Below, in pieces: positions 42,738 through 52,483 of a stretch of 64,000 bases of DNA. Where the stretch lies: the NCBI RefSeq assembly GCF_025751495.1, contig NZ_JAOWKZ010000001.1, positions 999,920 to 1,063,919 on the forward strand. The letters are read 5' to 3'. The notes beneath the pieces are model-generated. The model made no database searches and had not been told where the DNA came from. It saw only the letters and a list, made by a program, of their open reading frames with translations. Both the position numbers and the translations under genes were made by a program. This DNA comes from Albidovulum litorale (GTDB lineage: Bacteria > Pseudomonadota > Alphaproteobacteria > Rhodobacterales > Rhodobacteraceae). Each line of letters opens with the position of its first letter. The first letter of the stretch is position 1.

Positions 42738-43988
42738 ATGAGCAGCGTAGCAGCCCTGCAGCCAGAGCCGGCACCGATCACCGCGTGCACAATCTCGCGC
42801 GACGTCAGTAATTTCGATCTTCTGATCGAGGACATGGAAGCCGAGCTTGGCGAAAGCTGGGGTGACCTGACCTTCGATGACGCGATCGTGTTCCTCGGGC
42901 AGCCGGACTCCAAGGCGCTCGAATTCGTTGCCATTGCAGTCGACGCCCAGGACGAAAGTGATCTGGCCCGGATCTCCGGCATCATCACCACCGCCAAGTC
43001 CAAGGGCGTCAAGGTGATCCTGATTGCCGATGAGGTCAGCCCCATCGCACTGCACCAGCTTCTTAAGCTCGGCGCTGACGATTTCGTTCCCTATCCCCTG
43101 CCGGAAAACGCGTTGCATGAGGCCATCGAGCGGCTCAACCGGGCCCCGGCGCCCGAGCAGGTGATCGATGCCGGGCAAGCAACGCCGAATTTCAAGCCCA
43201 AGGGCGATCGTGACGGTGTCATACTCCCGATCCACGGGTTGGCCGGTGGTACGGGCGCCACGACCATGGCTGTGAACCTCGCTTGGGAACTCGCCAACGT
43301 CCAGAAAGACAACGGTCCGCGTGTGTGTCTTCTCGACTTCGACTTTCAGACCGGCTCGGTCTCGACCTATCTCGACCTGCCGCGTCGTGAAGCCGTCTAC
43401 GAGATGCTCTCGGACACGGCCTCGATCGACAATGTCAGCTTCCTTCAGTCCCTTCTGACCTTCAATGACAAGCTGCACATCATGACCGCGCCGTCGGAAA
43501 TGCTGCCGCTTGACATCGTCACGTCAGAAGACATCAACCGTGTTCTAGACGTCGCCCGAGCGAATTTCGACTTCGTCGTCGTCGACATGCCCCGCACGGT
43601 CGTTCAATGGACCGAAGCGGTTCTGAGCCAGTCGCATGTCTATTTTGCGATGATGGAGCTCGACATGCGCTCGGCCCAGAACACACTCAGAATGATCCGT
43701 GCACTGAAGGCAGAAGAACTGCCCTACGAAAAGCTGCGCTACGTACTTAACCGGGCCCCGAAATTCACCGACCTGTCCGGCAAGGGTCGCGTCAAACGCC
43801 TCGCCGAAAGCCTCGATATCACCATCGAACTGCAACTGCCCGATGGATCCAGGCAGGTTACCGAATCCAACGATCACGGTTTGCCGCTTGCGGAAACCGC
43901 ATCGAAGAACCCGCTGCGCAAGGAAATCGCCAAACTGGCGCAATCGATCTACCAGCTTAACAAGGCCGCTGAGGCCGGAAGCGCCTAA
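42738..43988 (+). CDS. cpaE: Tad pilus localisation protein CpaE (TadZ)
   Basis: The product is 416 aa. An N-terminal receiver-like domain (about 25-135) precedes a MinD/ParA-like ATPase domain. The P-loop reads GLAGGTGATT (167-176): both lysines of the deviant Walker A are missing, which is common in TadZ. DFDFQTGS and VVVDMP are the switch regions. It places the pilus machine at the pole. Ribosome-binding site AAGGACGG; separate promoter likely, since a terminator precedes it. Confidence 0.92.
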   Translation: MSSVAALQPEPAPITACTISRDVSNFDLLIEDMEAELGESWGDLTFDDAIVFLGQPDSKALEFVAIAVDAQDESDLARISGIITTAKSKGVKVILIADEVSPIALHQLLKLGADDFVPYPLPENALHEAIERLNRAPAPEQVIDAGQATPNFKPKGDRDGVILPIHGLAGGTGATTMAVNLAWELANVQKDNGPRVCLLDFDFQTGSVSTYLDLPRREAVYEMLSDTASIDNVSFLQSLLTFNDKLHIMTAPSEMLPLDIVTSEDINRVLDVARANFDFVVVDMPRTVVQWTEAVLSQSHVYFAMMELDMRSAQNTLRMIRALKAEELPYEKLRYVLNRAPKFTDLSGKGRVKRLAESLDITIELQLPDGSRQVTESNDHGLPLAETASKNPLRKEIAKLAQSIYQLNKAAEAGSA

Positions 43989-44003
43989 TCACGGGAGCGC
44001 GCG

Positions 44004-45452
44004 ATGTTTTCACGCTACAAGAAGCCAGCCCAACCCGGTGCCGCCCCGGCAGCAGCAGCCACGCAGGCCGCGGCCCCGGCAGCAGCGCAGACCGCCGCCG
44101 CAGGGCGCCCTGTGGTCGCGCGCCGCACCTCTGCGGACAACCCGGCAGTTTCCGTCGCTGCCGACAAAGAGAAAAAGCGCAAGGAGCGCATGGGCGAGCT
44201 GAAGGTCGAGCTGCACAAGAGCCTGCTCGACAACCTCAACCTCGGAGCGCTTGAACACGCGTCGGAATCCGAACTGCGGCAGGAGATCATCGCGATTTCC
44301 ACCGAAGCACTGGAATCGATGAGCGTTGTCCTGAACAAGGACGAACGTGCCAACCTCTTTCAGGAACTCTATCACGAGGTCATGGGCCTCGGCCCGCTTG
44401 AGCCGCTGCTGCAGGACGACACGGTCAATGATATTCTCGTCAACGGGCCGCAGCAGATCTTCATCGAACGGGACGGCAAGCTTGAACTGAGCCACATCAC
44501 GTTCAAGGACGAACGTCATCTCCTTCGTATCATCGACAAGATCGTGTCGGCTGTGGGTCGTCGCGTCGATGAATCGAACCCCTATTGCGACGCCCGCCTT
44601 GCCGACGGGTCGCGCTTCAACTGTATGGTTCCGCCGATCGCGGTCGACGGCTCGCTCGTCTCGATCCGGAAATTCAAGAAAGACAAGTTGGGCGTCGACG
44701 ATCTCGTCCGCTATGGCGCCTTTACCGAAGAAATGGCCGCCTATCTTCAAGCCGCCGTCGCAACCCGGCTGAACGTCATCGTTTCGGGCGGTACCGGTTC
44801 CGGTAAGACCACAACGCTCAACGCACTGTCGTCCTTCATCGACAACTCCGAACGCATCCTGACGATCGAAGACACGGCGGAACTTCAGCTTCAGCAGATT
44901 CACGTGGGCCGGATGGAAAGCCGCCCCGCCAACGTCGAGGGCAAGGGGGCCGTGACCCAGCGCGACTGTTTGCGCAACGCCCTGCGGATGCGCCCCGACC
45001 GCATCATCGTCGGCGAAACGCGCGGTGAGGAAGTCATCGACATGCTGCAAGCCATGAATACCGGCCATGACGGGTCGATGACCACGATCCACGCCAACTC
45101 GGCCCGTGACGGTATCAGCCGTCTGGAAAACATGGTTGCCATGGCCGGGATCGAGATGCCGATCAAGGCCGTTCGCTCGCAGATCGCTTCGGCCGTCAAC
45201 CTCATCGTGCAGGCCTCGCGCCTTCAGGACGGGTCGCGCCGCATGACATCAATCACCGAGATCACCGGGATGGAAGGCGACGTCATCTCGATGCAGGAGA
45301 TCTTTCGCTACGAGCGGTTGGGTCTGGCCGCCGATGGAAAGATTGTCGGCCGCTTTACAGCAACCGGTGTGCGTTCCGCCTATTCGGATCGCTTCCGGGC
45401 CTGGGGCTATGACCTGCCTGCCACCATCTACGAACCTGTCGCGGCGGAGTAA
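44004..45452 (+). CDS. cpaF: Tad pilus ATPase CpaF (TadA)
   Basis: The product is 482 aa. An Ala/Pro-rich N-terminal stretch (residues 10-35) precedes the secretion ATPase: Walker A G262-GTGSGK268-TT, the aspartate box [15 protein letters not shown], and the His box [11 protein letters not shown]. It powers pilin polymerisation, and retraction in some tad systems. It starts 15 nt after cpaE and continues into tadB 5 nt later. Confidence 0.96.
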   Translation: MFSRYKKPAQPGAAPAAAATQAAAPAAAQTAAAGRPVVARRTSADNPAVSVAADKEKKRKERMGELKVELHKSLLDNLNLGALEHASESELRQEIIAISTEALESMSVVLNKDERANLFQELYHEVMGLGPLEPLLQDDTVNDILVNGPQQIFIERDGKLELSHITFKDERHLLRIIDKIVSAVGRRVDESNPYCDARLADGSRFNCMVPPIAVDGSLVSIRKFKKDKLGVDDLVRYGAFTEEMAAYLQAAVATRLNVIVSGGTGSGKTTTLNALSSFIDNSERILTIEDTAELQLQQIHVGRMESRPANVEGKGAVTQRDCLRNALRMRPDRIIVGETRGEEVIDMLQAMNTGHDGSMTTIHANSARDGISRLENMVAMAGIEMPIKAVRSQIASAVNLIVQASRLQDGSRRMTSITEITGMEGDVISMQEIFRYERLGLAADGKIVGRFTATGVRSAYSDRFRAWGYDLPATIYEPVAAE

Positions 45453-45457
45453 CAAAC

Positions 45458-46426
45458 ATGATTATCAGCCCGACACCCATTATTTATGGACTGATCTTCC
45501 TTGCGGTCCTGATGCTCGTGAACGGCATCTATCTTGTCGTGTTCGGCAAGTCGATCTCGCTCAACTCCCGCGTCAACCGACGGCTTGAACTGCTGGAAAA
45601 AGGCGGACAGCGTGAACAGGTGCTCGAACAGCTTCGCAAGGAGGCGAGCCAGCACTTAAAGGCCAAGGGCATCCCGCTTTATTCGCTGCTCGCGACCAAG
45701 GCCCAGAAAGCCAACATCGCCTTCTCGCCCCGCGCAATCATCGCGCTGATGATGCTCATGTCGGTCGTTGCCTTCCTTGGACTCACGGTTGGGACCACGG
45801 CCTCGACGCCCGTCCGTATCGCAGTTGCCCTCGCCATGGGGATCGGCGGCGTCTACTTCTGGATCCACCGCCGCGCGAAAAAACGCATGGACATGGTCGA
45901 GGAACAGTTGCCCGAGGCCGTCGAGTTGATGGTGCGCTCATTGCGTGTCGGCCACCCGTTCTCTTCGGCGATCCAGATCGTCGCCAAGGAAGTGCCCGAT
46001 CCACTGGGCACCGAGTTCGGTATGATCGCGGATGAAAGCGCCTATGGCCGGGACGTTTCGGATTCCCTTAAGGAACTCGCCGAACGCATGGATATGCAGG
46101 ATTTGCGCTTCCTTGCGGTGGCGGTGACGATCCAGCAGCAGTCGGGTGGTAACCTGGCCGAGATCCTCGACGGTCTGGCAAAGGTCATTCGGGCTCGTTT
46201 CCGGCTGTTCCGCCGTGTCCGCGCGATCACCGCCGAGGCGAAATGGTCCGGCGTGTTCCTGTCGGCCTTCCCACTGGTGGTGCTTGCGGTCATTCAGATT
46301 CTGAAGCCGGACTATTTCGACACCGTGAAGGACACCGCTGCCTTCGTCCCAGCGGCGCTCATCGTCTTCGTGTTTCTCGGAATTAACATCATCTTCATGA
46401 AGATGATGGTGAACATCAAGGTCTGA
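45458..46426 (+). CDS. tadB: Tad pilus inner-membrane platform protein TadB
   Basis: The product is 322 aa with a T2SS-F/GspF domain. Membrane segments lie at about 8-26, 92-110, 113-130, 265-285 and 295-315; the cytoplasmic middle (QLPEAVELMVRSLRVGHPFSSAI and QQQSGGNLAEILD) is typical. The ribosome-binding site GGAG lies within the last codons of cpaF. Works with TadC as the platform above CpaF. Confidence 0.95.
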   Translation: MIISPTPIIYGLIFLAVLMLVNGIYLVVFGKSISLNSRVNRRLELLEKGGQREQVLEQLRKEASQHLKAKGIPLYSLLATKAQKANIAFSPRAIIALMMLMSVVAFLGLTVGTTASTPVRIAVALAMGIGGVYFWIHRRAKKRMDMVEEQLPEAVELMVRSLRVGHPFSSAIQIVAKEVPDPLGTEFGMIADESAYGRDVSDSLKELAERMDMQDLRFLAVAVTIQQQSGGNLAEILDGLAKVIRARFRLFRRVRAITAEAKWSGVFLSAFPLVVLAVIQILKPDYFDTVKDTAAFVPAALIVFVFLGINIIFMKMMVNIKV

Positions 46427-46439
46427 GGGGACTTCACTC

Positions 46440-47420
46440 ATGCTGACTGCAATCAACGACCTGCTCATCGAAAAGATGGGGCCACTTGGCCCGCTCTTCG
46501 CGGTCGCAATTCTCGGCATCCTCCTGATTGCCGTGACGCTTCCCGTGATGCTGAAGAAGCAGAAGGACCCCTACTCCAAGCTGAAAGAAACCTCGAAACC
46601 GGTCGCGGCAGCACGTGGGTTCGAGAAGAAATCCCTGCGCTCGTCGAACCGCAACGACAAGCTCGACAAATTCGCCAACTTCCTCGAACCGAAGACCGAG
46701 GAAGAGATGAGTTCGTCTCGCCTGAAGATGACCCGGGCAGGCTATCGCGGCCGAGACGCGGTGCGTAAATTCCACGCCATCCAGTTCATCCTCGGCATCG
46801 TGTTCCTCGTCATCGGCGTCATCTATGCGATCATCGCATCAGCAACCGGAGAGATTACCACCACGACGCTCGTTCTGGCGGTCATCGCGCCCGGCGCGAT
46901 CGGCTATTATCTGCCGAGATACTGGATTGAGCGGCGGATTCAGACGCGGCAGGAAGAAATCCAGAACGGCTTTCCCGATGCGCTCGACATGCTTCTCGTA
47001 TGTGTCGAGGCTGGCCAATCACTCGACCAGGGCATCATTCGGGTCTCCAAGGAGTTGAAGACAGGCTACCCCGCACTTGCCGAGGAATTCGAAATCGTCG
47101 CGCAGGAAATCAAGGCCGGCAAGGACAAGACAAGCGTTCTGCGCGCCTTCGCAGAACGTTCTGGTGTTGCCGATGTCGGATCCTTTGTGACCGTGATGAT
47201 CCAGTCGCAGACATTCGGCACCTCGATTGCCGAAGCCTTGCGGATTTATGCGGCTGAAATGCGTGACAAGCGCGTGATGCGTGCCGAAGAGGCCGCAAAC
47301 AAACTACCGACCAAAATGACGCTCGGCACGATGATGTTCACGGTGCCGCCGCTTCTGATCATCCTTGTTGGTCCGTCCGTTTACGATATGCTGCAGCTGT
47401 TCGCCAATTTCCGCCCCTGA
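46440..47420 (+). CDS. tadC: Tad pilus inner-membrane platform protein TadC
   Basis: The product is 326 aa and a paralogue of TadB, with one N-terminal and several further membrane segments and the T2SS-F core (FPDALDMLLVCVEAGQSLDQGI; VTVMIQSQTFGTSIAEALRIYA). It ends PPLLIILVGPSVYDML. It follows tadB by 13 nt. Confidence 0.95.
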   Translation: MLTAINDLLIEKMGPLGPLFAVAILGILLIAVTLPVMLKKQKDPYSKLKETSKPVAAARGFEKKSLRSSNRNDKLDKFANFLEPKTEEEMSSSRLKMTRAGYRGRDAVRKFHAIQFILGIVFLVIGVIYAIIASATGEITTTTLVLAVIAPGAIGYYLPRYWIERRIQTRQEEIQNGFPDALDMLLVCVEAGQSLDQGIIRVSKELKTGYPALAEEFEIVAQEIKAGKDKTSVLRAFAERSGVADVGSFVTVMIQSQTFGTSIAEALRIYAAEMRDKRVMRAEEAANKLPTKMTLGTMMFTVPPLLIILVGPSVYDMLQLFANFRP

Positions 47421-47424
47421 GGCC

Positions 47425-47991
47425 ATGACTGCACGCAAATTCGGATTTTTGGCCCTCGTCGGCCTTCTGGCCGCCTGTCAGTCGACAGGCGGCTTTCCCG
47501 CTAAAGACACTTCACCCTACGCGCCGGCAGGCGTGGTGCGGGGCGAAGAGGCTGTGGATGGTCTGATCGTTGGCCACCGGCTGATGGCAGCGGGCGAATA
47601 TGAACTCGCGCTCAAGGCCTATTATCGTGCAGCGGGTGTTCACGGGCTCAACGTCGATACGCTCTCGGCCATAGGGTCCGCCAATCTCCAGCTCGGCCGC
47701 CTTGGTCAGGCTGAACGCGCGCTGCGTCGCGCTATTGACGAAGACGAAACCTTCGTGCCCGCCTGGAACAATCTCGGCGTCGTGCTGATGGAAACCGAAC
47801 GGGTTCCCGAAGCCAGCCGCGTCTTCAAGACCGCATTCGCTCTTGATAGTGGCCGTTCGGACGCCATCCGCGACAATCTGCGTCTTTCCCTCGCCATGCT
47901 GGAAAAACCAACTTATGATGCGCCCCAAGACAGCGAATTCACGCTGGTGAGGCGCGGGCATGGGCGATACCTGCTTCTCGCAAAGAAATGA
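47425..47991 (+). CDS. tadD: TPR lipoprotein TadD
   Basis: The product is 188 aa. Lipobox LLAAC, then about three TPR repeats (EYELALKAYYRAAGVHGL; LGRLGQAERALRRAIDEDE; AWNNLGVVLMETERVPEASRV). TadD lipoproteins help the secretin assemble in the outer membrane. The ATG at 47425 lies 4 nt past the tadC stop. Confidence 0.9.
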   Translation: MTARKFGFLALVGLLAACQSTGGFPAKDTSPYAPAGVVRGEEAVDGLIVGHRLMAAGEYELALKAYYRAAGVHGLNVDTLSAIGSANLQLGRLGQAERALRRAIDEDETFVPAWNNLGVVLMETERVPEASRVFKTAFALDSGRSDAIRDNLRLSLAMLEKPTYDAPQDSEFTLVRRGHGRYLLLAKK

Positions 47992-48016
47992 GGCAAAGCA
48001 GCAAAGGACGCAGCAA

Positions 48017-48877
48017 ATGCGCCACCCGTTCCTGACACCGTTGTGCATACTTGGCGCGGTAATCTTATCGGCCTGCGAGCAGAATACTGATGCCGAGGTC
48101 AGACGTGCCATCGAAGATGTCAATGTCATTGACGAGAGCAATCTCAACGACCTGATGCTTACGGTCGCGGATCCGAACGAGGCGGTGGCTTATTTCTCAA
48201 AAACCGCTCAACAGCATCCGGAACGGATAGATATCCGGCGGGGCCTCGCCAAATCCCTTGTCAGAGCCAAGAAGCCGAGAGAAGCTGCCGTCGTCTGGAA
48301 GCAGGTGATCGACAGCCCTGAAGGCACCAACGAGGACCGCGTCGGCCACGCAGACGCACTGATCCGCGCCAATGAATGGCAAAAGGCTGAAGCCGCGCTG
48401 AATGCTATTCCGCCCACCCACGAAACCTTCGACCGCTACCGTCTGGAAGCGATGATCGCGGACGCCAACAAGAAATGGACCAAGGCTGACAGCTTCTACG
48501 AGACCGCTTTCGGCCTAACCACCAGACCCGCCGGTATCCTGAACAACTGGGGATATTCGAAACTGACCCGTGGTGATTTCCCCGGGGCAGAACGGCTGTT
48601 CTCGGAATCGCTGACCTATGACAGTTCCAATTTCACGACGAAGAACAACCTGGTTCTGGCCCGCGCGGCGCAGCGCAAATATGATCTTCCGATCATCACA
48701 ATGACCCAGCAGGAACAGGCCGAATTGCTCTACACAGCAGCCCTGACCGCGATCAAGCAGGGCGATGTAACGATCGGCAAAAGCCTTCTGGAAGACGCGG
48801 TGGAAACCAGCCCACGCCATTTCGAGCAGGCAACCCGCGCGCTGGAAACCCTGAACGCAACCGTCACCAAGGGCTGA
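48017..48877 (+). CDS. Second TPR lipoprotein of the tad locus
   Basis: The product is 286 aa. Lipobox LSAC near residue 17, followed by TPR-like helices (NEAVAYFSKTAQQHPERIDIRRGLA; NEWQKAEAALNAIPPTHETFDRYRLEA; AGILNNWGYSKLTRGDFPGAERLFSESL). Many alphaproteobacterial tad loci have two such genes. The ATG at 48017 has AAAGGA upstream and starts 25 nt after tadD; a longer frame overlapping tadD lacks the lipobox position. Confidence 0.9.
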   Translation: MRHPFLTPLCILGAVILSACEQNTDAEVRRAIEDVNVIDESNLNDLMLTVADPNEAVAYFSKTAQQHPERIDIRRGLAKSLVRAKKPREAAVVWKQVIDSPEGTNEDRVGHADALIRANEWQKAEAALNAIPPTHETFDRYRLEAMIADANKKWTKADSFYETAFGLTTRPAGILNNWGYSKLTRGDFPGAERLFSESLTYDSSNFTTKNNLVLARAAQRKYDLPIITMTQQEQAELLYTAALTAIKQGDVTIGKSLLEDAVETSPRHFEQATRALETLNATVTKG

Positions 48878-48882
48878 AAACG

Positions 48883-49422
48883 ATGCTCAATCCCTACGCC
48901 GGTCCTGAGGCGGTCGCGTTCGCCTACCGGATATTCCTTGTCCTTTGCGTTCCAGTCTGTGCATGGGTCGCGTGGTCCGACCTCAAGTACATGAAGATCC
49001 CGAACAAGGCGGTTTATGCCCTCGTGGGAATTTTTGCCGTTGCGGGCATTCTGCTCGTGCCCTTCGATATATGGCTTTGGCGCTGGTTGAGCCTAGTCGT
49101 CGTCCTTGTCATAGGTATTGTACTAAATGCCGTGGCCGGTGTGGGCGCTGGTGATGCAAAATTTGCGGCTGCGGCCGCGCCCTTTTTCGTTCAAAGCGTG
49201 AACGATGCGCGCCAGGCCGCGATACTCCTCGCGGCTTTTCTGCTCGGTGCGTTTGCTTCCCATCGCCTGCTTCGGGCAATCCCTGCGGTGCGGGCGATGA
49301 CGCCTGATTGGGTCTCCTGGACCCACGCGAAATTCCCGATGGGACTGGCGCTGGTCGGCACATTCCTTACTTATCTGACGCTTCTGGCGTTCTCGACATT
49401 CTTTCAAGGCCCAACCGGCTGA
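48883..49422 (+). CDS. cpaA: Type IV prepilin peptidase CpaA (A24 family)
   Basis: The product is 179 aa with about six membrane segments. The two catalytic aspartates are in WSDLKYMKIPN and GAGDAKF, the A24B form without the methyltransferase domain. It cuts Flp prepilins after the Gly of the leader. It is the last gene of the tad run, 5 nt after the TPR lipoprotein, and its end overlaps the convergent membrane-protein gene by 19 nt. Confidence 0.95.
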   Translation: MLNPYAGPEAVAFAYRIFLVLCVPVCAWVAWSDLKYMKIPNKAVYALVGIFAVAGILLVPFDIWLWRWLSLVVVLVIGIVLNAVAGVGAGDAKFAAAAAPFFVQSVNDARQAAILLAAFLLGAFASHRLLRAIPAVRAMTPDWVSWTHAKFPMGLALVGTFLTYLTLLAFSTFFQGPTG

Positions 49423-51026
49423 GTCAGGATGTACAGCGCGGTGCGCCGCACCTCACGAAGGGTCCAGCCACCTTCGTTGATCGCCTCAAGCATGGAAGCC
49501 CGCCGCGATAACGACGTAGGGCAGAGCGGCACAGCCACGTAATCGGCATACTCGATCCCCGGTGTTCCACTGTAATACCATGGGGCCCCGCCTTTTACGG
49601 GACGGAAGTCGCCGAACATCCAATAGGCTGAAAACAGATCCGTGCCCATGACGGCCGATCCGGCATAACCGGCCGCCTCCAAATCATCTGTGACCAGTTC
49701 GAACCAGGCAGAGAACCCGCCTGTCAGCTCGCAATCAGCCAGTTCATCACCGTTTAGCATCGCTGGACCCTCCCGGTCGGCATACTCGTGGTACGCTTCA
49801 AACGGCTCACCAGGCCGGTCATAGGGAAGGACTATATGGTTTGTATAGAGGCGTGCACGCGACATCTTGATGTCATCGTGCGCTGGCAATCTCGACAGAA
49901 GCGGTACGGTTTCTTCGGTCTCGGCAGCAAGGTGACGCCACGGGCTGAAGGCCAGATTTATCGCTGATGGCGCCCCGAAGGCCAAGGCAAGTACGCCGGT
50001 ATAGGTCAAAGCATCGCGCAGGTCCCAGCCGATTCCGTTCGTCACCCCGCGTTCAGGCCGCAGCAGAAAGGCACACAAGGCAACAAGATACAGCCATTGC
50101 GGATCATTACCCCAGTTTTGGTAGGCGATGTAGAAAAAGCCTGGCATCAGTACATATAACGCCAAACCTTCGACAGACTGTTTGGCCTGACGCAGGAAGA
50201 TCACGGCCGCAATCAAGGTCAGGGACCCCCCCAAATATATAGGTTCGGCGACAACACTCCCGAAACTCATCCCCGGCGCTGGACGAGAATCGCCCTGCGC
50301 CACAGACAGAAGATCGCGAACATATGCGAACCAGAAGTCAAAGCCGGCAAGAGCAGTAAACACAACCGCGATCACCAGTCCCGAAAGGAATGCCGAGACG
50401 ATCATGCAAAAGTTCCGCCGCGCAAGAAGCGCGACCAATATGCCTGGCGCAAGCGCGACGACATAGGTGACCTTCGTCAGAACGAGAACCGCCAGGCCTA
50501 TCCCGATCAGCGCACCGTCCAGCCAAGGTCTGGGGCGGTCGTGCGGTGCCAGAACCGCAAGTGGGATGATGATATAACTCACCGCCCAGGCCCATCGGTT
50601 GTAATGCATCGAAATCGAAATATCACTCTGCGCCTCGCCATGGACCAGCGCGAGGCACAAAAGCATGACAAAGCCACCATAGGCATAGGGCCAGATGCCG
50701 GTCAGCCGGCTGGTCGCCACGCGCAGAACCGGCAGCAGCAGAACCGCCGCGACCAATATCTGCGAATAGAAGATCGCGTGCCCCAGACCGGCGCCCGCCT
50801 TAACGAAGATCGCCATAGGCGCTAGCGCAAGAACACCGATCGGCGTCATGAAATCGAGATGCGGCCACTGCCCGTCAGCCATGCGAAGCACCAGCTCCGC
50901 CAGATGCATCGTGTCGCCCTCGTGCTTGCCGAGGTAGAATGCACCTTTCAGGATCGGTGCCGTGCCGAGGATCGCAATCAGCACAATCAGGAACGCCGTC
51001 AGGCGGGCGGTGCTCGATCTGCCCAT
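49404..51026 (-). CDS. Polytopic membrane protein, glycosyltransferase (GT-C/ArnT)-like
   Basis: The product is 540 aa with about ten membrane segments and an early periplasmic acidic loop (FYLGKHEGDTMHLAELVLRMADGQ), the usual place of the catalytic Asp/Glu in GT-C lipid-linked sugar transferases. A soluble C-terminal domain of about 170 aa follows. No close family is recognised. Position next to the tad operon makes pilin or surface glycosylation a possibility. The ATG at 51026 is chosen for its ribosome-binding site (GAGGCG). Confidence 0.75.
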   Translation of the reverse strand: MGRSSTARLTAFLIVLIAILGTAPILKGAFYLGKHEGDTMHLAELVLRMADGQWPHLDFMTPIGVLALAPMAIFVKAGAGLGHAIFYSQILVAAVLLLPVLRVATSRLTGIWPYAYGGFVMLLCLALVHGEAQSDISISMHYNRWAWAVSYIIIPLAVLAPHDRPRPWLDGALIGIGLAVLVLTKVTYVVALAPGILVALLARRNFCMIVSAFLSGLVIAVVFTALAGFDFWFAYVRDLLSVAQGDSRPAPGMSFGSVVAEPIYLGGSLTLIAAVIFLRQAKQSVEGLALYVLMPGFFYIAYQNWGNDPQWLYLVALCAFLLRPERGVTNGIGWDLRDALTYTGVLALAFGAPSAINLAFSPWRHLAAETEETVPLLSRLPAHDDIKMSRARLYTNHIVLPYDRPGEPFEAYHEYADREGPAMLNGDELADCELTGGFSAWFELVTDDLEAAGYAGSAVMGTDLFSAYWMFGDFRPVKGGAPWYYSGTPGIEYADYVAVPLCPTSLSRRASMLEAINEGGWTLREVRRTALYILTQPVGP

Positions 51027-51172
51027 TTGCGCCTCTATCCGTAAATTGTTTCCATTTTTTAGCCACATTAGCGCGTCAGAGTGCCCCTGTGAATCCCATG
51101 CGGCAACCGGCCGAGCGATTAATCGCGTCTCCGGTCTCCGTCTCGCAAAACGGTCGTAGAAGGTCCCATAGA

Positions 51173-52483
51173 ATGAATATGCAGGTGCCCAACGTCATCG
51201 CGCCTATCCCGCCGAAATCACTGGCGGAAACCGGTTTGTCGACTGTGATGATGCGCGATCTACTTCTGAAGACGATCTTCCGCATGAATCTTGAATTCGT
51301 ATCAGAAATCTCGCGCCAGATTGCCCTGCCGATCCCCGCGACACAGGAGCTGATCGACCTTGCGCGTACTCAGAAACTGCTTCAGGCAACGGGTACGCTG
51401 CACGCGACCTCTGGCGGTGAAATGGGCTATCAGCTGACCGACAGCGGCAAGGCGCGCGCGCTCGACGCGCTCGGCCAGTCTGAATATTACGGCGCGATGC
51501 CGGTGCCGCTCGACGTCTACCGCGAGCAGGTCCGCAAGCAATCGATCCGCAATGTCCAGATGACGCGGCAGCAGCTTACCGGCGCGATGGGGCACCTGAT
51601 CCTGCCTGATGAACTCCTCGACCATCTCGGGCCCGCCGTCGGCGCGGGGCGCTCGATCCTGATGTACGGCCCGCCGGGTAACGGTAAATCCTCCATCTCG
51701 AACGGTATCCGCGATGCGATCGGCGATAAGATCTATATCCCAAGGGCCATTGAATATGCCGGTCAGGTGATTACGGTCTACGACCCGATCGTGCATTCCG
51801 CCGCGGAACAGTCGGTCGATGATCCGAACAGCCTGCGCCGGTCCTCGAACCGCTTCGACAACCGCTATGTTCTTTGCGAGCGCCCGACCGTGATCACCGG
51901 CGGTGAATTGTCGCTCGACATGCTCGACCTGACCTACAACCCGACCGCACGGACCTATACGGCATCGCTGCAAATGAAGGCCACCGGCGGCGTCTTCATC
52001 ATCGACGACCTTGGCCGTCAGGCCGAACCCCCGCAGAAGATCGTCAACCGCTGGATCGTGCCGCTGGAAGAAAACCGCGACATTCTCGCCCTGCAATCGG
52101 GCGAGAAGTTCGAGGTGCCCTTCGACACGCTGGTAATCTTCTCCACCAACTTCCATCCGAATGAGATCTTCGACAAGGCCGCCCTGCGCCGGATCTTCTT
52201 CAAGATCAAGATCGACGGCCCGAACCAGGAGATCTTCCTCAAGATCTTCGCGATGGTGGCAAAGAAGAAGAAGATGCCGCTCGACGAGAAAGCGCTACTG
52301 CACCTGCTGAAGGTCAAATACCCGACCATCGACAACATCTACGCGAACTATCAGCCGGTCTTCTTGATCGACCAGATGATCGCGATCTGCAACTTCGAAG
52401 GTATTCCCTATCAGATGACGCCGGAACTGATTGACCGTGCCTGGGCAAACATGTTCGTCCGCGACGAAAAGATCATACACTGA
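51173..52483 (+). CDS. AAA ATPase with N-terminal winged-helix-like domain
   Basis: The product is 436 aa. Residues 20-115 look helix-turn-helix/winged-helix-like (LSTVMMRDLLLKTIFRMNLEFVSEISRQIALPIPATQELIDLARTQKLLQ as region) with a YQLTDSGKARALDAL segment. The ATPase has Walker A GPPGNGKSS and Walker B GVFIIDDLGRQ, with VIFSTNFHPNEIFDKAALRRIFFKI as sensor/arginine-finger region. Function unknown; ATPases of this type sit near tad loci in Rhodobacterales. The stop TGA shares bases with the next gene's ATG (TGATG), so the two are coupled. Confidence 0.8.
   Translation: MNMQVPNVIAPIPPKSLAETGLSTVMMRDLLLKTIFRMNLEFVSEISRQIALPIPATQELIDLARTQKLLQATGTLHATSGGEMGYQLTDSGKARALDALGQSEYYGAMPVPLDVYREQVRKQSIRNVQMTRQQLTGAMGHLILPDELLDHLGPAVGAGRSILMYGPPGNGKSSISNGIRDAIGDKIYIPRAIEYAGQVITVYDPIVHSAAEQSVDDPNSLRRSSNRFDNRYVLCERPTVITGGELSLDMLDLTYNPTARTYTASLQMKATGGVFIIDDLGRQAEPPQKIVNRWIVPLEENRDILALQSGEKFEVPFDTLVIFSTNFHPNEIFDKAALRRIFFKIKIDGPNQEIFLKIFAMVAKKKKMPLDEKALLHLLKVKYPTIDNIYANYQPVFLIDQMIAICNFEGIPYQMTPELIDRAWANMFVRDEKIIH

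Noticed and set aside
43240-43270. Broken P-loop in cpaE as evidence of a pseudogene
   Set aside because: Loss of the Walker lysines is common in TadZ/CpaE proteins and the frame is intact.
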